From assembly GCA_037200125.1 (NCBI GenBank), contig JBBCGS010000002.1:248001-312000 (forward strand): a stretch of DNA of 64,000 nucleotides, in the 5' to 3' direction. This document shows, piece after piece, positions 1-8,776 of the stretch. Both the position numbers and the translations under genes were made by a program. The number at the start of each line of letters is the position of its first letter. Within the stretch, counting starts at the first letter, position 1. The notes under the pieces are model-generated. The model ran no database searches and was not told the origin of the DNA. It worked only from the letters and a program-made list of their open reading frames with translations. The stretch is from JADGHX01 sp037200125. GTDB lineage: Bacteria > Pseudomonadota > Gammaproteobacteria > Steroidobacterales > Steroidobacteraceae.

Positions 1-20
1 CTGATCCCGTCCGTTACCCG

Positions 21-49
21 AATCCCGTTCCGGGGCCTCTCCCGGGATT
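21..49 (-). promoter_or_regulatory. Leader hairpin downstream of the left-edge promoter
   Basis: Arms at 21-26 and 44-49 (AATCCC/GGGATT) can pair in RNA made from the minus-strand promoter at 77-109. A related hairpin in the same relative place lies in the TonB receptor leader (11812-11841), with a different but still complementary stem. The gene it leads into is beyond the left edge. Confidence 0.35.
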
Positions 50-76
50 CAGGCCGCTTTTGTGTTTCGACTATAA

Positions 77-109
77 TGTATATACAAAGCAGAGCAATTG
101 TCTGTGCAA
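77..109 (-). promoter_or_regulatory. Tandem HutC-type operator and promoter for a gene off the left edge
   Basis: Two inverted repeats, TGTATATACA (77-86) and TGTCTGTGCA (99-108), are 22 bp apart centre to centre. Read on the minus strand they cover a -10 (TGTATA, 81-86) and a -35 (TTGCAC, 104-109) with a 17-bp spacer. The arrangement is identical to 11868-11900. About 110 bp here resemble the TonB receptor leader, so a paralogous receptor or similar exported protein probably begins left of base 1. The plus-strand stretch 110-232 holds no gene that I can support. Confidence 0.65.
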
Positions 110-232
110 ATAAAAAAACTAAACTGGAACGCCTGTACTTTTTTCGCGGCGCCGGCATGCGCACAGCGGGTGCGCGAACGTGGCATGCATGAGACAGACG
201 ATTCATTTGAGGGCACGCGAGGGTGCATGAAA

Positions 233-257
233 GAAGGGCCGGAAAATCCGGCCCTTC
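233..257 (-). terminator. Stem-loop after the M14 peptidase gene
   Basis: A perfect 10-bp stem (233-242 with 248-257, GAAGGGCCGG/CCGGCCCTTC) with a 5-nt loop lies 55 bp past the peptidase stop codon on the minus strand. A mixed TTCTTTC run follows rather than a clean U-tract, so intrinsic termination is likely but not certain. Confidence 0.6.
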
Positions 258-311
258 AAAAGACTTCACATCATGAAGCGCCGCGCGACTGGCGGCGGCG
301 CCTCCCGCCCT

Positions 312-2927
312 CTACGGCTCGCCGCCCTCGCCCCGGCCGCCTTCCGTACGGCTGATCTCCGTCGCGCTCGGCTCCTGGTTGTCGTAGGCGTACAGCAGGT
401 TGAACAGCATCTTGTACGTACCGTGAGACTGCCCACGCCACTGCGGCCGGAAGCCGTACAGGAAGACGCGGCCCTTGCCGTACTCCACTTCCAATGCGGC
501 GGCTTTGCCCTGGATCGCCTCAGGGTGCAGCAGCACGCCACTGCGCAGCGGATTGCCCGTCGGCGCATAGGAGGCGAGGACGTTGCCCTTGAAACCGCGC
601 TTCGGTTCGAACACGGGGCCACGCCAGAACATCACGACGGGCTCGGCCGCGGTGCCGGCGGTCGCGCGTGAAGGCTGTTTCAGCGAGACCTGAAGCAGCG
701 CGCCGGAACAGAAGAACTTGTCCGCATCGAAGCCCTTCACCACGTTGCTGACAGGCAGCGCCAACAGATCGATCACGGCGTCGGATGCGCCGTTGAAGGC
801 CACCAGCGTGCCGCCTTCGGCCACGAACTTCTTCAGGGCGATCGATCCCTCATCGCTGATGCCGCCGGCGTAGGACTCCGGCACATCCAGCCCCGACAGG
901 CCGTTCAGCAGGGCATCGCGATCCTTCAGGTCGGGCAGGATGATCGTGTCGAACTTCGACTTCAGGCCGCCCTTCTTGATATCCGCGTTGTAGAGCGAGA
1001 CCGGCCCGAACCGATACTGCTCGAGTATCCAGCGGGTCCAGCCCTCGTCGATGTTCGAGCCCCACGGGCGGTACAGGCCTACACGACCCTTGCGGATGGT
1101 TTCCGCTGCGGGCGATGTGGCGAGAGCGGTGGCCGTGACGCCGTGAGTGACGAGAATGTCCTGCAGCGCTTCGCGGCCGATGCCCTTGAGGATGATGGCG
1201 CCGGTTTCCTGGCCGTTGACGGTCGGCACGGCTGCCGTGGAGAGAGCCACGCTCGCGCCCTTGGCGATCGCCTCATTCACGACGAGAAAGCTGCCGTTCA
1301 CCTGGCGACTCAGCGCGAAGATGCGACCGTCACCGACGATGCCACCCTTCACTACGGCCTTGGTAACGGGCTGCAGTGCCGCCAGCACATCCGGCGAAAG
1401 TTTTTCCTTCACCTCGACGGTCTTGACGCCCATCTGCAACGGCAGCGTCCAGCCGGTCACGTCATACGGAAGGGTGACGGGCTTGCCGCCGTTACCGCTC
1501 AGCACCGCGTCCGGGTATTTCTGCGCCTCGAACAATTCCTTCACCAGCGCGGCGTATGGCTGAGTCATCGGGATAACCCACGAACCCGCCGGATAGGACT
1601 GGCCGCCGATCGTGACGGCGGACTTGGTTTCACTCACGCTCAGGCCCTGATCGATCAGCTTTTGCGCCAGCAGCGCCGCCTGCGGCGCATCCGCCTGACC
1701 GCCCGGCAGGACGTAGGCGAACAGGCCTTCGGACTCGAAGCGCTTGATGGTGTCGCGCCCCGCCTGGTAGCGGTTGTACAGCAACGTCTCGCGATAGCGG
1801 ACCGCGGTATCCAGAGTCGAAAGCGACGCCACGGTGTCGTAGCGGAGCGTATCCGACAGGTGCCACATGCCGCCCTTCCACGGCGACGGATAGAACACCT
1901 GAGCCTTCAGATCGCGGGTGTTCTTGGGGAACTCCTTCGGATCGTAGTTCTTCGGCGTGGCGGAAGCGTGCGCGCTCTCGGTGAAGTACGCGATCGTGTT
2001 ACGGAATACGTGCGTGTAGTCCAGGAAGCCTGGATACCAGTTGTCGAATCGGGCCTCGGCGATCGCGCCGGGCATCTGCCGCGCCTCGAACTCCGCCATC
2101 ATGTTCGTGCCGATGGAGGTGGTCCACGTGCGCACGTAGGAACTGATGTTCGACGACATCGGGTCCGCGAACGGCGGCACCCAGATGCGCGCCGGCATCG
2201 GCGCGGTCTGGTGATGCGAGTACCAGATCACCGGGCTGTATTCCTGCGCCACCTTGTAGATGCTCTGCGACTCGATCATGTTCAACATGTATCCGTCGCG
2301 ATTGTTGTCGTGGCCGACGTACTCCTGGTACAGGTACGGCATGCGCCCCTCGTAGGGCGTCTTCACGTACTTGCGGTACCAGTCGACGATCATGTCCATG
2401 CCGTCCGGGTTCAGCGTGGGCCAGACCACGGTGATGACGTCCTTGCGGATCGAATCGATCCGCGCGTCGCCTTCGGTCGCCACCAGCTGGTAGGCAAGGT
2501 CGATCATCGACTGGTGCGCGGCCACTTCGCTCGCGTGCATGCCACCGTCGATGTGCACGATGATCTTCGCGTCCTTCGCGAGCGCCCTGGCCGACGCGTC
2601 GTCGAGCCCCTTGACCTCCGCCAGGCGTCGCGAGACTTCCTTGTAGTGGTCGAACCTGGCGAGATTCTCGGGCGCCGAGATCACGGCGTATTCGAACGCG
2701 CGGCCCTGCGTGGTCTTGCCCGCCGTGAACATCTTGATGCGGTCGGATGACGCCGCGAGCTTGTGGAAGTAGTCGACGACATCCTCATACCGCGCGAGCT
2801 TGTAGTCCTCGCCAGCGTCGTAACCCAGCACTTCCTTCGGCGTGGGTGGTGCGGCCCACCCCGGGAGCGCGAAGCCCACCGCCAGCGCAATCGTCGAAAC
2901 CGTCGAAACCCATCTGGCCGCTCGCAT
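312..2927 (-). CDS. Exported M14-family zinc metallopeptidase
   Basis: An 871-residue secreted peptidase. Residues 1-25 form a signal peptide ending in GWA. The M14 zinc motif is HASE (H131, E134), followed by NPDG near 173-176, DNNRDG near 207-212 and a histidine pair at 238-239 (YSHHQ) that supplies the third metal ligand. The long C-terminal half resembles the glutamine-amidotransferase-like region of large M14 proteins. The ATG at 2927 is preceded by GGGAG. It stands alone between its own tandem operator (2975-3007) and a terminator hairpin. M14 enzymes remove C-terminal residues or act on peptide-like amides. In this context a role in freeing histidine or histidine-containing peptides outside the cytoplasm is inference. 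Confidence 0.85.
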   Translation of the reverse strand: MRAARWVSTVSTIALAVGFALPGWAAPPTPKEVLGYDAGEDYKLARYEDVVDYFHKLAASSDRIKMFTAGKTTQGRAFEYAVISAPENLARFDHYKEVSRRLAEVKGLDDASARALAKDAKIIVHIDGGMHASEVAAHQSMIDLAYQLVATEGDARIDSIRKDVITVVWPTLNPDGMDMIVDWYRKYVKTPYEGRMPYLYQEYVGHDNNRDGYMLNMIESQSIYKVAQEYSPVIWYSHHQTAPMPARIWVPPFADPMSSNISSYVRTWTTSIGTNMMAEFEARQMPGAIAEARFDNWYPGFLDYTHVFRNTIAYFTESAHASATPKNYDPKEFPKNTRDLKAQVFYPSPWKGGMWHLSDTLRYDTVASLSTLDTAVRYRETLLYNRYQAGRDTIKRFESEGLFAYVLPGGQADAPQAALLAQKLIDQGLSVSETKSAVTIGGQSYPAGSWVIPMTQPYAALVKELFEAQKYPDAVLSGNGGKPVTLPYDVTGWTLPLQMGVKTVEVKEKLSPDVLAALQPVTKAVVKGGIVGDGRIFALSRQVNGSFLVVNEAIAKGASVALSTAAVPTVNGQETGAIILKGIGREALQDILVTHGVTATALATSPAAETIRKGRVGLYRPWGSNIDEGWTRWILEQYRFGPVSLYNADIKKGGLKSKFDTIILPDLKDRDALLNGLSGLDVPESYAGGISDEGSIALKKFVAEGGTLVAFNGASDAVIDLLALPVSNVVKGFDADKFFCSGALLQVSLKQPSRATAGTAAEPVVMFWRGPVFEPKRGFKGNVLASYAPTGNPLRSGVLLHPEAIQGKAAALEVEYGKGRVFLYGFRPQWRGQSHGTYKMLFNLLYAYDNQEPSATEISRTEGGRGEGGEP

Positions 2928-2974
2928 CTTCCACTCCCGTCGGACTGAGGTTGCGGCCGAGTGTATTTCCTTTA

Positions 2975-3007
2975 TGTCTATATTTATAGACTTAAATGTC
3001 TAGTCAT
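2975..3007 (-). promoter_or_regulatory. HutC-type operator/promoter of the M14 peptidase gene
   Basis: TGTCTATATT (2975-2984) and TGTCTAGTCA (2997-3006) keep the 22-bp centre spacing of the other sites. Each is degenerate, but GTCTATA/TATAGAC (2976-2982, 2985-2991) is a perfect inverted repeat, and TAGAC/GTCTA (2987-2991, 2998-3002) forms another. On the minus strand AATATA (2979-2984) and ATGACT (3002-3007), 17 bp apart, are in register with the -10 and -35 boxes of the other promoters. The predicted start lies about 45 nt before the ATG at 2927. Confidence 0.55.
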
Positions 3008-3117
3008 ATAGGTGGGACGCGAATCGGTGCATTTCGACGCCGGCGCACATTTAGAAGGCGCCGTGTGCTCGATGAATGAACATCACGTGCGCGGCAAGGA
3101 ACCGAGCGGGCTGGCGG

Positions 3118-4470
3118 CTAAGGACGCGCGACGGTCCAGTAAACGCCGGGGCTGCCGTACCGCGTGTCGCCACCGACCTCGGCGAGGAAACTCACCCGCT
3201 CGAGCTGCGCGTCATCGCCGCCGATCCTGGCGAAGTCGTAGGTCGCCTGACCTGTGAGGTCTTGCGGCCTCCCATCGGTCTTCTTCGTATACAACGCGAA
3301 GCCTTTGTAGGCCCACTGCCGCGTACCGTCATCGCGCGTGAACGGCTCCCAGAAACCGTTGGCAATCGCATCCGCCGGCGCCGAGAAGGGAATCCATTCG
3401 TCCTGGCAGCGCGCGCTGACGCACGCCGCCGTGCCGAGGCGTTTACCGCGCGCGTAGGAGTCCCTGAAACCGTCGCGCAGATTACGGCCGCCCCAGAGTT
3501 TGTAGAAAGCATGCCCGCCGTAGAGCGTCATTCCATTCAGCGCCCACATGTTGCCGTAGCCTTCGATGCTCTTGATCGCCACGCCGGCCGGGCGGAAGCT
3601 CCGCGTCAAGGCCGCCAGCGTCCACCGTTTATCGACGGCGGCGCCGAGCGCGTCACCCGGCAGCAGGTCGCCAGAGTAGCGGTAGAGCGGTTGTTTCTTG
3701 TACGCCCACTGCTTCGATCCGTCTTTGCGCGTGACGATAGAGAAATCGCCGATGGGGCCCGCGATGGCCGCCGCTACGACCGGTGCCCATTGCACCCGAC
3801 ATCCGTCATCACCGCATGACTGGCCATCGCGATCGGCCTTGCCTTCGAAGGCATACAGCGTGAAGCCGTTGAAGTCTTTCAGCACCACGGTCTGAGCGGC
3901 GGGAATGAAATCCACATTGATGCCGTCCGGAAGGGCCATCGCGAGCCACGGCGTGAAGCGAGCGACCTGCCAGCCCTCCGGCGGCATCAGGTTGCCGGCC
4001 CGCTTCGCGCCTTCGGCCAGTTTGGCTTCGGCGGTTTCACGCAGGCCGACATTCGTTGCGACCTCACCGGGGATTGTCTCTTTCGACCAGCGATAGAGCG
4101 GGCGCTTCTGATAGGCCCACTGCTTGCCGCCGTCCCGCCGCTTGATGAGCGACCAGTCACCGAAGGGCTTCGCGCCCGTTCTCGCCGTCAGCGGCGGAAA
4201 CTCCTCGGAGCACGCCGTCGTACAGTTGGAAACATCGGGTGAATCGGCATCGGAAAAGAAGAGCGTCTCGCCTTCCGAACCACCCAGGCGCGTCCACAGA
4301 TAATCGGGTTGCGAGAGGTTGAGCTCGCGCACCACTTCGACCAGCATGACACCCGCCGGCACCGTGGGCAGCGGAGCATGCGCGGCGAAAGCCCGTGGCG
4401 CGCCGAGTGTTGCAATGACTGTTGCCGCCAACACGCATTGCCTGATCGCCGCTGCCTTGCCGATGCTCAT
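3118..4470 (-). CDS. Exported repeat protein (COG4315/PF03640-like)
   Basis: A 450-residue exported protein with a signal peptide (residues 1 to about 29, ending AFA). It has three copies of a module in which a short hydrophobic strand (ETLFF, FTLYAF, MTLYGG) and a cysteine pair are followed by D/E-x-KQWAY-K-x-x-PLYR. This matches the 'secreted repeat of unknown function' family. I chose the ATG at 4470 because it has GGAG upstream and starts the signal peptide; an upstream extension would be arginine-rich noise. It is last in the TonB receptor/DUF1592/DUF1552 run, 28 bp after the DUF1552 gene. Its function is unknown. Paired cysteines and aromatic repeats suggest a periplasmic or surface partner of the haem protein, which is inference. 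Confidence 0.75.
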   Translation of the reverse strand: MSIGKAAAIRQCVLAATVIATLGAPRAFAAHAPLPTVPAGVMLVEVVRELNLSQPDYLWTRLGGSEGETLFFSDADSPDVSNCTTACSEEFPPLTARTGAKPFGDWSLIKRRDGGKQWAYQKRPLYRWSKETIPGEVATNVGLRETAEAKLAEGAKRAGNLMPPEGWQVARFTPWLAMALPDGINVDFIPAAQTVVLKDFNGFTLYAFEGKADRDGQSCGDDGCRVQWAPVVAAAIAGPIGDFSIVTRKDGSKQWAYKKQPLYRYSGDLLPGDALGAAVDKRWTLAALTRSFRPAGVAIKSIEGYGNMWALNGMTLYGGHAFYKLWGGRNLRDGFRDSYARGKRLGTAACVSARCQDEWIPFSAPADAIANGFWEPFTRDDGTRQWAYKGFALYTKKTDGRPQDLTGQATYDFARIGGDDAQLERVSFLAEVGGDTRYGSPGVYWTVARP

Positions 4471-4498
4471 CGTGTGAATCTCCGCACCCGCCGGTCGC

Positions 4499-5842
4499 TT
4501 ACGCGAGAAGCTCGCTGAAAACCTTGGTGGCCCGATTCGATTCAGTGCCCCAACTGCCACTGACGACGCCCAGCGCCTGCTGGACCGTGAAACCCACGCG
4601 CGTCGCCGTGTCACCTTCAGCCGCAATGTGATAGCCGGTCTTCAGACGGCCGCCGCCGCTGCCGGCGGTGAAGACGGGGTAGCGCTTCATCGAGTGCAGT
4701 CTCGCTTCGCCGTGATCGGTGAAAGCGTGGACGACTGACCGGTCGAGCAGCGTTCCCTCGCCTTCCTTCACCGCATCCAGCATGCCGACCAGCTCGGCGA
4801 AAAAGCTCATGTACTGCTCGGCCAGCCATTTACACCTGGGCTGATAGCCGGCTTTCGGATCAATGGGCTCCTCGTGCGACAGCACGTGATAGGTCAGGGG
4901 ATCGCCGGCGCGCCGCATGCGGGAGAAGCCTGAGCCCATCGAGACATTGAAGACACGGGTTTGCCCGCAAGAGAGCGCATGGACGAGCAGCTTGGCAAAC
5001 AGGCGATGCGTCTTGCCGATCTCATCTGAAAGAGTGCCCTTGGAGTCCTCTTCGATCCTCTCCGGGATCGAGCAGGCCGGCAGCGGCGCCGGCCTTTCCA
5101 GCTGAATTCCAACCTGCTGCTCGATATCGCGCAGCGAGGAGAAATACTCGTCGAGCCGTGTGCGGTCCGAAGCCGAGACCTGAGTCATCAGCTCCTTTCT
5201 TTGTTCGGTCACGGCCGACAGAACGCTATGCCGGACCATCACGGCCGGATCCGGCCTGAAGTCCGCCGCATTCGGATCCACGAACTCGGGCCCGAAAATG
5301 CGCGTGTACAGGGCCAGCGGCGAGATCTCGGAAGGGTTGAGACCGTTGGCGCCGCGGGCGCTCCAGCTCGCCTGGCGATCGCCGTCGCAGGCCACTTCCA
5401 GCGAACGGAAGCGCGTGCCCTTGCCGATCCTGTTGCCGATGATGGCGTCGATGCTGGTCGTGTAGTCGCTGCCGTTCTTCGACACCATGCCGGTGGCCTG
5501 GCCCTGCGCGCCGGAGTAATGGTTCTGGTTGACCTTGCCGTCGAGGAATACCTGCATGCCGCTGAACAGGTTGATCTTGGATTTCACCGGCTCGAGACAC
5601 GCGAGATGCTCGCGCAACTCGTAGTTCTTGCCGGCTTGCGTCGGCTCCCACTCACCGACGGCGAGCCCCAGTCCCCAGAACCAGGTACCGAAGCACGGAG
5701 GTAGCGCCGCGCCCGTGGCCGCGAACGCGGTGCCGTTGGTGTTCAGCATGCATTCGAGCACCGGGAGAGCGACCGTCACGGCCGCGCCATTCAGCAACCC
5801 GCTCAGAACCGACCGGCGACTCAATTTTTCGGTGATCTTCAT
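4499..5842 (-). CDS. DUF1552 protein with Tat signal
   Basis: A 447-residue protein of the DUF1552 family, whose activity is unknown to me. The N-terminus reads SRRSVLSGL followed by a hydrophobic stretch, a good twin-arginine signal, so it is probably exported folded and may carry a cofactor. The ATG at 5842 has GGGAG upstream and places the RR motif at residues 8-9. Family-like features include GTWFWGLGL near the mature start and the HAFTDHGEARLHS stretch towards the C-terminus, rich in possible metal ligands. It follows the DUF1592 gene by 32 bp. DUF1592 and DUF1552 genes are commonly paired, notably in Planctomycetes and some proteobacteria. Confidence 0.8.
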   Translation of the reverse strand: MKITEKLSRRSVLSGLLNGAAVTVALPVLECMLNTNGTAFAATGAALPPCFGTWFWGLGLAVGEWEPTQAGKNYELREHLACLEPVKSKINLFSGMQVFLDGKVNQNHYSGAQGQATGMVSKNGSDYTTSIDAIIGNRIGKGTRFRSLEVACDGDRQASWSARGANGLNPSEISPLALYTRIFGPEFVDPNAADFRPDPAVMVRHSVLSAVTEQRKELMTQVSASDRTRLDEYFSSLRDIEQQVGIQLERPAPLPACSIPERIEEDSKGTLSDEIGKTHRLFAKLLVHALSCGQTRVFNVSMGSGFSRMRRAGDPLTYHVLSHEEPIDPKAGYQPRCKWLAEQYMSFFAELVGMLDAVKEGEGTLLDRSVVHAFTDHGEARLHSMKRYPVFTAGSGGGRLKTGYHIAAEGDTATRVGFTVQQALGVVSGSWGTESNRATKVFSELLA

Positions 5843-5874
5843 GCGCAAACTCCCGATACTCGACGAGGTGACGG

Positions 5875-7518
5875 TCAGTGCTGTAAGGCGACGCGCTGCT
5901 CTTCCCTGGCTGGCGCCGGAACCATGAAAAAATCCGGGCTGGCGGTGAGGCGGCGGATCAGTTCGCGCCACTTCACGGCTGTCATGCTCTTTTGCAGTCC
6001 GGCCAGCCACGTGGTCTCGGTGCGCGTCGGTGCGCGCGCCGTGCCATAGGCATAAGCGCGCTTGATGAGGCAGGACGTCGTGCCAGGATCGTCACGGATG
6101 ATTTGCGACAGCTGCACGATGTTGTCGAACTTCTTGCCGTTGAACTCGCCCGTGGTATCGATCTCGGCGCCGTTCTCGGCCGTGCGGTAGACGCCCGCAG
6201 AATCGAAGTTCTCCAGCGCGAGTCCCACAGGGTCGGTGATCTTGTGGCAGCCCGCGCAGGTGGGCGCACTACGATGCGCCGAGAGACGCTGACGCACGGT
6301 CTTCAGGTTGGGATTGCTCGCGTCCTGCACGAGGCTGAAATCGACGTTGGCCGGCGGCGGCGGCACCGTCTGGCACAGGAGATTTTCGCGCAGCGCCTTG
6401 CCGCGCAGCGTCGGCGACGTGGTGCCGGGATGCGAGTTCACGGCCACGAAGCTCACTTGCGTCAGCAGACCCACATGCGGATCGCCTTCGGGAAACGCAT
6501 AGGGCACCCAAGGCACCGCCCCGCCGAGCTCCTGCGAGCGCCGTAGCGGCACGTTGTACACGGCGGCCAACGACGGGGTGAGGAACGTGTCACGCGTCGT
6601 GAACAAGTCCTTGTAGTCGCGGTTCTTGAACAACAGGTGATCGACGATCGTTTTCAACGTCTGTTCACGCGCATCCTCTTCGACGTTCTTGGTGAATTTC
6701 GGGAAGATGTTGGTGTCTTTCGTGAGCGTGGCGAACGCGCTGAAGCTCAGCATGTCCGTGAAAAACGCGCGCAGGCCGTCCTCGACACGAGGCGAGCCCA
6801 GCAGCCGCTCCACCTGCTCCCGAACACCCTCCGCCTCGAGCAGCTTTCCCGACTGAGCCGCGGCCAGCAGTTCCGCATCTGGCGCGCTGTCCCAAATGAA
6901 GAAGCTGAGACGAGAGGCGCGCGAGTACGCGTCGAGCTGTGATTTCGTCGGGTCGCTGGGATCGGGGTTGCTGTACTCCATTCGAAACAGGAAGTCGGGC
7001 GCTACCAGCATCTGCAGCAGCGCCGCCGCGATGCCGGCGTTGAAGTCATGCATCACCTTGACCGAGTTGTCCGCCGTCGCGACGTAGCCCCGTACCTCGG
7101 CGTCGGTCAACGGCCGCCGGAACAGCAGCAGGCCCGCTTTCCTGACGAACTTCGTCGTGCATGCCGCATCCGGCGCATCGCTTGCGGCCGGCTGGCAGGG
7201 AATCAGTGTCTTGCGGCGCCTGGAGTCCGTAACCTGTTCGGCGATCTGCTGGGCAAGCGCCGCGTCGCGCTCGAGCCCCGCGGGTGTCAGGGTCAGTCGG
7301 CGCGCGCCCACCGCCAACAACCCCTGATCGCGAAAGCCGGGTTCAACGCTGTTGGCGTCGATCCCGATGCTCGGGCCAAAGATGTCGTGAATCGAACGCT
7401 GATACTGCTCGGGTGTGATGCGGACGAAGGTCACCTCCGCGCAGGCGTCGCGGAACGGCGTGGCAACGCCGAGCAGCGCCGCCGCGGTGAGTAATGAAAG
7501 CAATGCAAGCCGCGGCAT
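5875..7518 (-). CDS. DUF1592-type exported haem protein
   Basis: A 547-residue exported protein built like the DUF1587/1595/1592/1588/1585 family. An N-terminal signal is followed by TPEQYQRSIHDIFG, then the DUF1592 core (LSFFIWDSAPDAELL), then the DUF1588-like segment with RHSAP-type CAGCH at about residues 421-425, then the DUF1585-like tail. CxxCH indicates one covalently attached haem c. The ATG at 7518 (GGAG upstream) starts the signal peptide; a TTG five codons earlier is possible. It lies 33 bp after the preceding gene in the TonB receptor operon. Such proteins are thought to be redox proteins, but substrates are not established. Confidence 0.8.
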   Translation of the reverse strand: MPRLALLSLLTAAALLGVATPFRDACAEVTFVRITPEQYQRSIHDIFGPSIGIDANSVEPGFRDQGLLAVGARRLTLTPAGLERDAALAQQIAEQVTDSRRRKTLIPCQPAASDAPDAACTTKFVRKAGLLLFRRPLTDAEVRGYVATADNSVKVMHDFNAGIAAALLQMLVAPDFLFRMEYSNPDPSDPTKSQLDAYSRASRLSFFIWDSAPDAELLAAAQSGKLLEAEGVREQVERLLGSPRVEDGLRAFFTDMLSFSAFATLTKDTNIFPKFTKNVEEDAREQTLKTIVDHLLFKNRDYKDLFTTRDTFLTPSLAAVYNVPLRRSQELGGAVPWVPYAFPEGDPHVGLLTQVSFVAVNSHPGTTSPTLRGKALRENLLCQTVPPPPANVDFSLVQDASNPNLKTVRQRLSAHRSAPTCAGCHKITDPVGLALENFDSAGVYRTAENGAEIDTTGEFNGKKFDNIVQLSQIIRDDPGTTSCLIKRAYAYGTARAPTRTETTWLAGLQKSMTAVKWRELIRRLTASPDFFMVPAPAREEQRVALQH

Positions 7519-7551
7519 CGGGTTCGACTCCAAATACAGTGTCTTTCCGGT

Positions 7552-8679
7552 CTACTCGTCCGACTTCGGCGCGTGGAAGGCGGGCACCGCCTCCATCCAG
7601 TAAGCGGCGGACAGGGTTCTTTCGCCCGTCGCCGAATCCAGCTCGCCGTCGGCAAGTCGCCGGAAGGCGTAGAAGACGCCCTGCAGATCGATGTGGGCCT
7701 GTTCCTCCGACCTCACCGCGAGATAGTAGTAATAGTCCGGCCAGGGTTGATAACCGCCGATCAGGCCACTCAGCGTGCCGTCCGGGTTCATCCTCAACCG
7801 CACATGCGTGCGAGAGAAGCGCAGGATCGGGAAGAACTGCGACTCGCCCTGCATCGAGAAGTCACCCGGCTCGGTGATCGTGAGGACCTGGTCCTTGATG
7901 CGGCCCTTGAAAACGCTGTGTGAACGCGGGTCGGGATCCACGACGAACGTCGAACCGTGCATGACGCCGCCGCGCGTGTCGCGCAACAGGATGTTGAGCG
8001 AACGATCGAACGTAATCGTCACGTCGCCGTCCTTGCTGAGGTCGCCACCGGTGACGGACAGCAGCCACGCCGGCATGGAGTCCATTGCGGTATCCCAGGC
8101 AAACTCCTCGCTGTAGGGGCGCACGGGCAACCGGACGTCATACATCTCGAAGCAGCCGAGCACGCGCCACATCTGGTTATCGATGCCCCGCTCGTGTGTT
8201 TCGGGATCCTCGAACGAGCCTGGCTGGATGAGCCCGTCGAGGTTGAAGCCGTAGGCGTAGCGGCCCGAGACCGTTTCGATATGAGGATCGGGTATGGAGT
8301 TGGGAAAGTTCGCGATGTTGGCGGGCTGGCCCTTGTACCTTCCCCGCTCCACATACTCGATCTTCTGGCCGCTCTTGTCCTTGAGGTTGTATCCGCTGCC
8401 GCCGCTGCGGGCGACGATCTCATCCGCCTGCTCTCGCGTGTAGCCCTGCCGCATGACGATGCGCACTTTGATTTCCGCGGGTCCACCGTTGCCGCCACCG
8501 GGACAATTGCTCTTGTCACCGCCGTAGGCCGCCGTGTGGATCATCGAAAAGACATAGCCGCGCGTTTCGGCAAATGCCTGCGCGGGCAGCAGAATCAGAC
8601 CCGCCAGCACGGCGACGAGAATCCTGCGCCGTCGTAGAGCGGGTGACCGGTAATCGTCGCTGTTCACGCCACTCTTCAT
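7552..8679 (-). CDS. Exported protein of unknown function
   Basis: A 375-residue protein whose N-terminal tail (basic, then a long hydrophobic stretch ending AFAE near residues 18-38) is a signal peptide. I do not recognise the mature part. It has CPGGGNGG near the mature start, a lone CFEMYDVR segment mid-protein and an aromatic run (WPDYYYYLAV) near the C-terminus. The ATG at 8679 is chosen because it opens the signal peptide. It sits between the TonB receptor and the DUF1592 gene on the same strand (97 bp after the first, 33 bp before the second), so it is probably part of the same extracytoplasmic system. Confidence 0.75.
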   Translation of the reverse strand: MKSGVNSDDYRSPALRRRRILVAVLAGLILLPAQAFAETRGYVFSMIHTAAYGGDKSNCPGGGNGGPAEIKVRIVMRQGYTREQADEIVARSGGSGYNLKDKSGQKIEYVERGRYKGQPANIANFPNSIPDPHIETVSGRYAYGFNLDGLIQPGSFEDPETHERGIDNQMWRVLGCFEMYDVRLPVRPYSEEFAWDTAMDSMPAWLLSVTGGDLSKDGDVTITFDRSLNILLRDTRGGVMHGSTFVVDPDPRSHSVFKGRIKDQVLTITEPGDFSMQGESQFFPILRFSRTHVRLRMNPDGTLSGLIGGYQPWPDYYYYLAVRSEEQAHIDLQGVFYAFRRLADGELDSATGERTLSAAYWMEAVPAFHAPKSDE

Positions 8680-8739
8680 ATCGAACCGGCCTGGGCGGGG
8701 CAATGCGAGCTCGCTGAGAATTTCTAAACGATGCGGGGA

Positions 8740-8763
8740 AGGAGGAGACCGCAGCCTCCTCCT
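8740..8763 (-). other. Intercistronic stem-loop after the TonB receptor gene
   Basis: An 8-bp perfect stem (AGGAGGAG at 8740-8747, CTCCTCCT at 8756-8763) with an 8-nt loop lies in the 97-bp gap between the receptor stop and the next gene. There is no U-tract on the minus strand. It more likely stabilises or partly attenuates the message, allowing receptor mRNA to exceed the downstream genes. Confidence 0.45.
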
Positions 8764-8776
8764 CCCGCCTCGGGCA

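Noticed and set aside
1143..2750. Long plus-strand frame across the M14 peptidase gene
   Set aside because: Histidine/arginine-rich shadow of the high-GC opposite strand with no domain or ribosome site.
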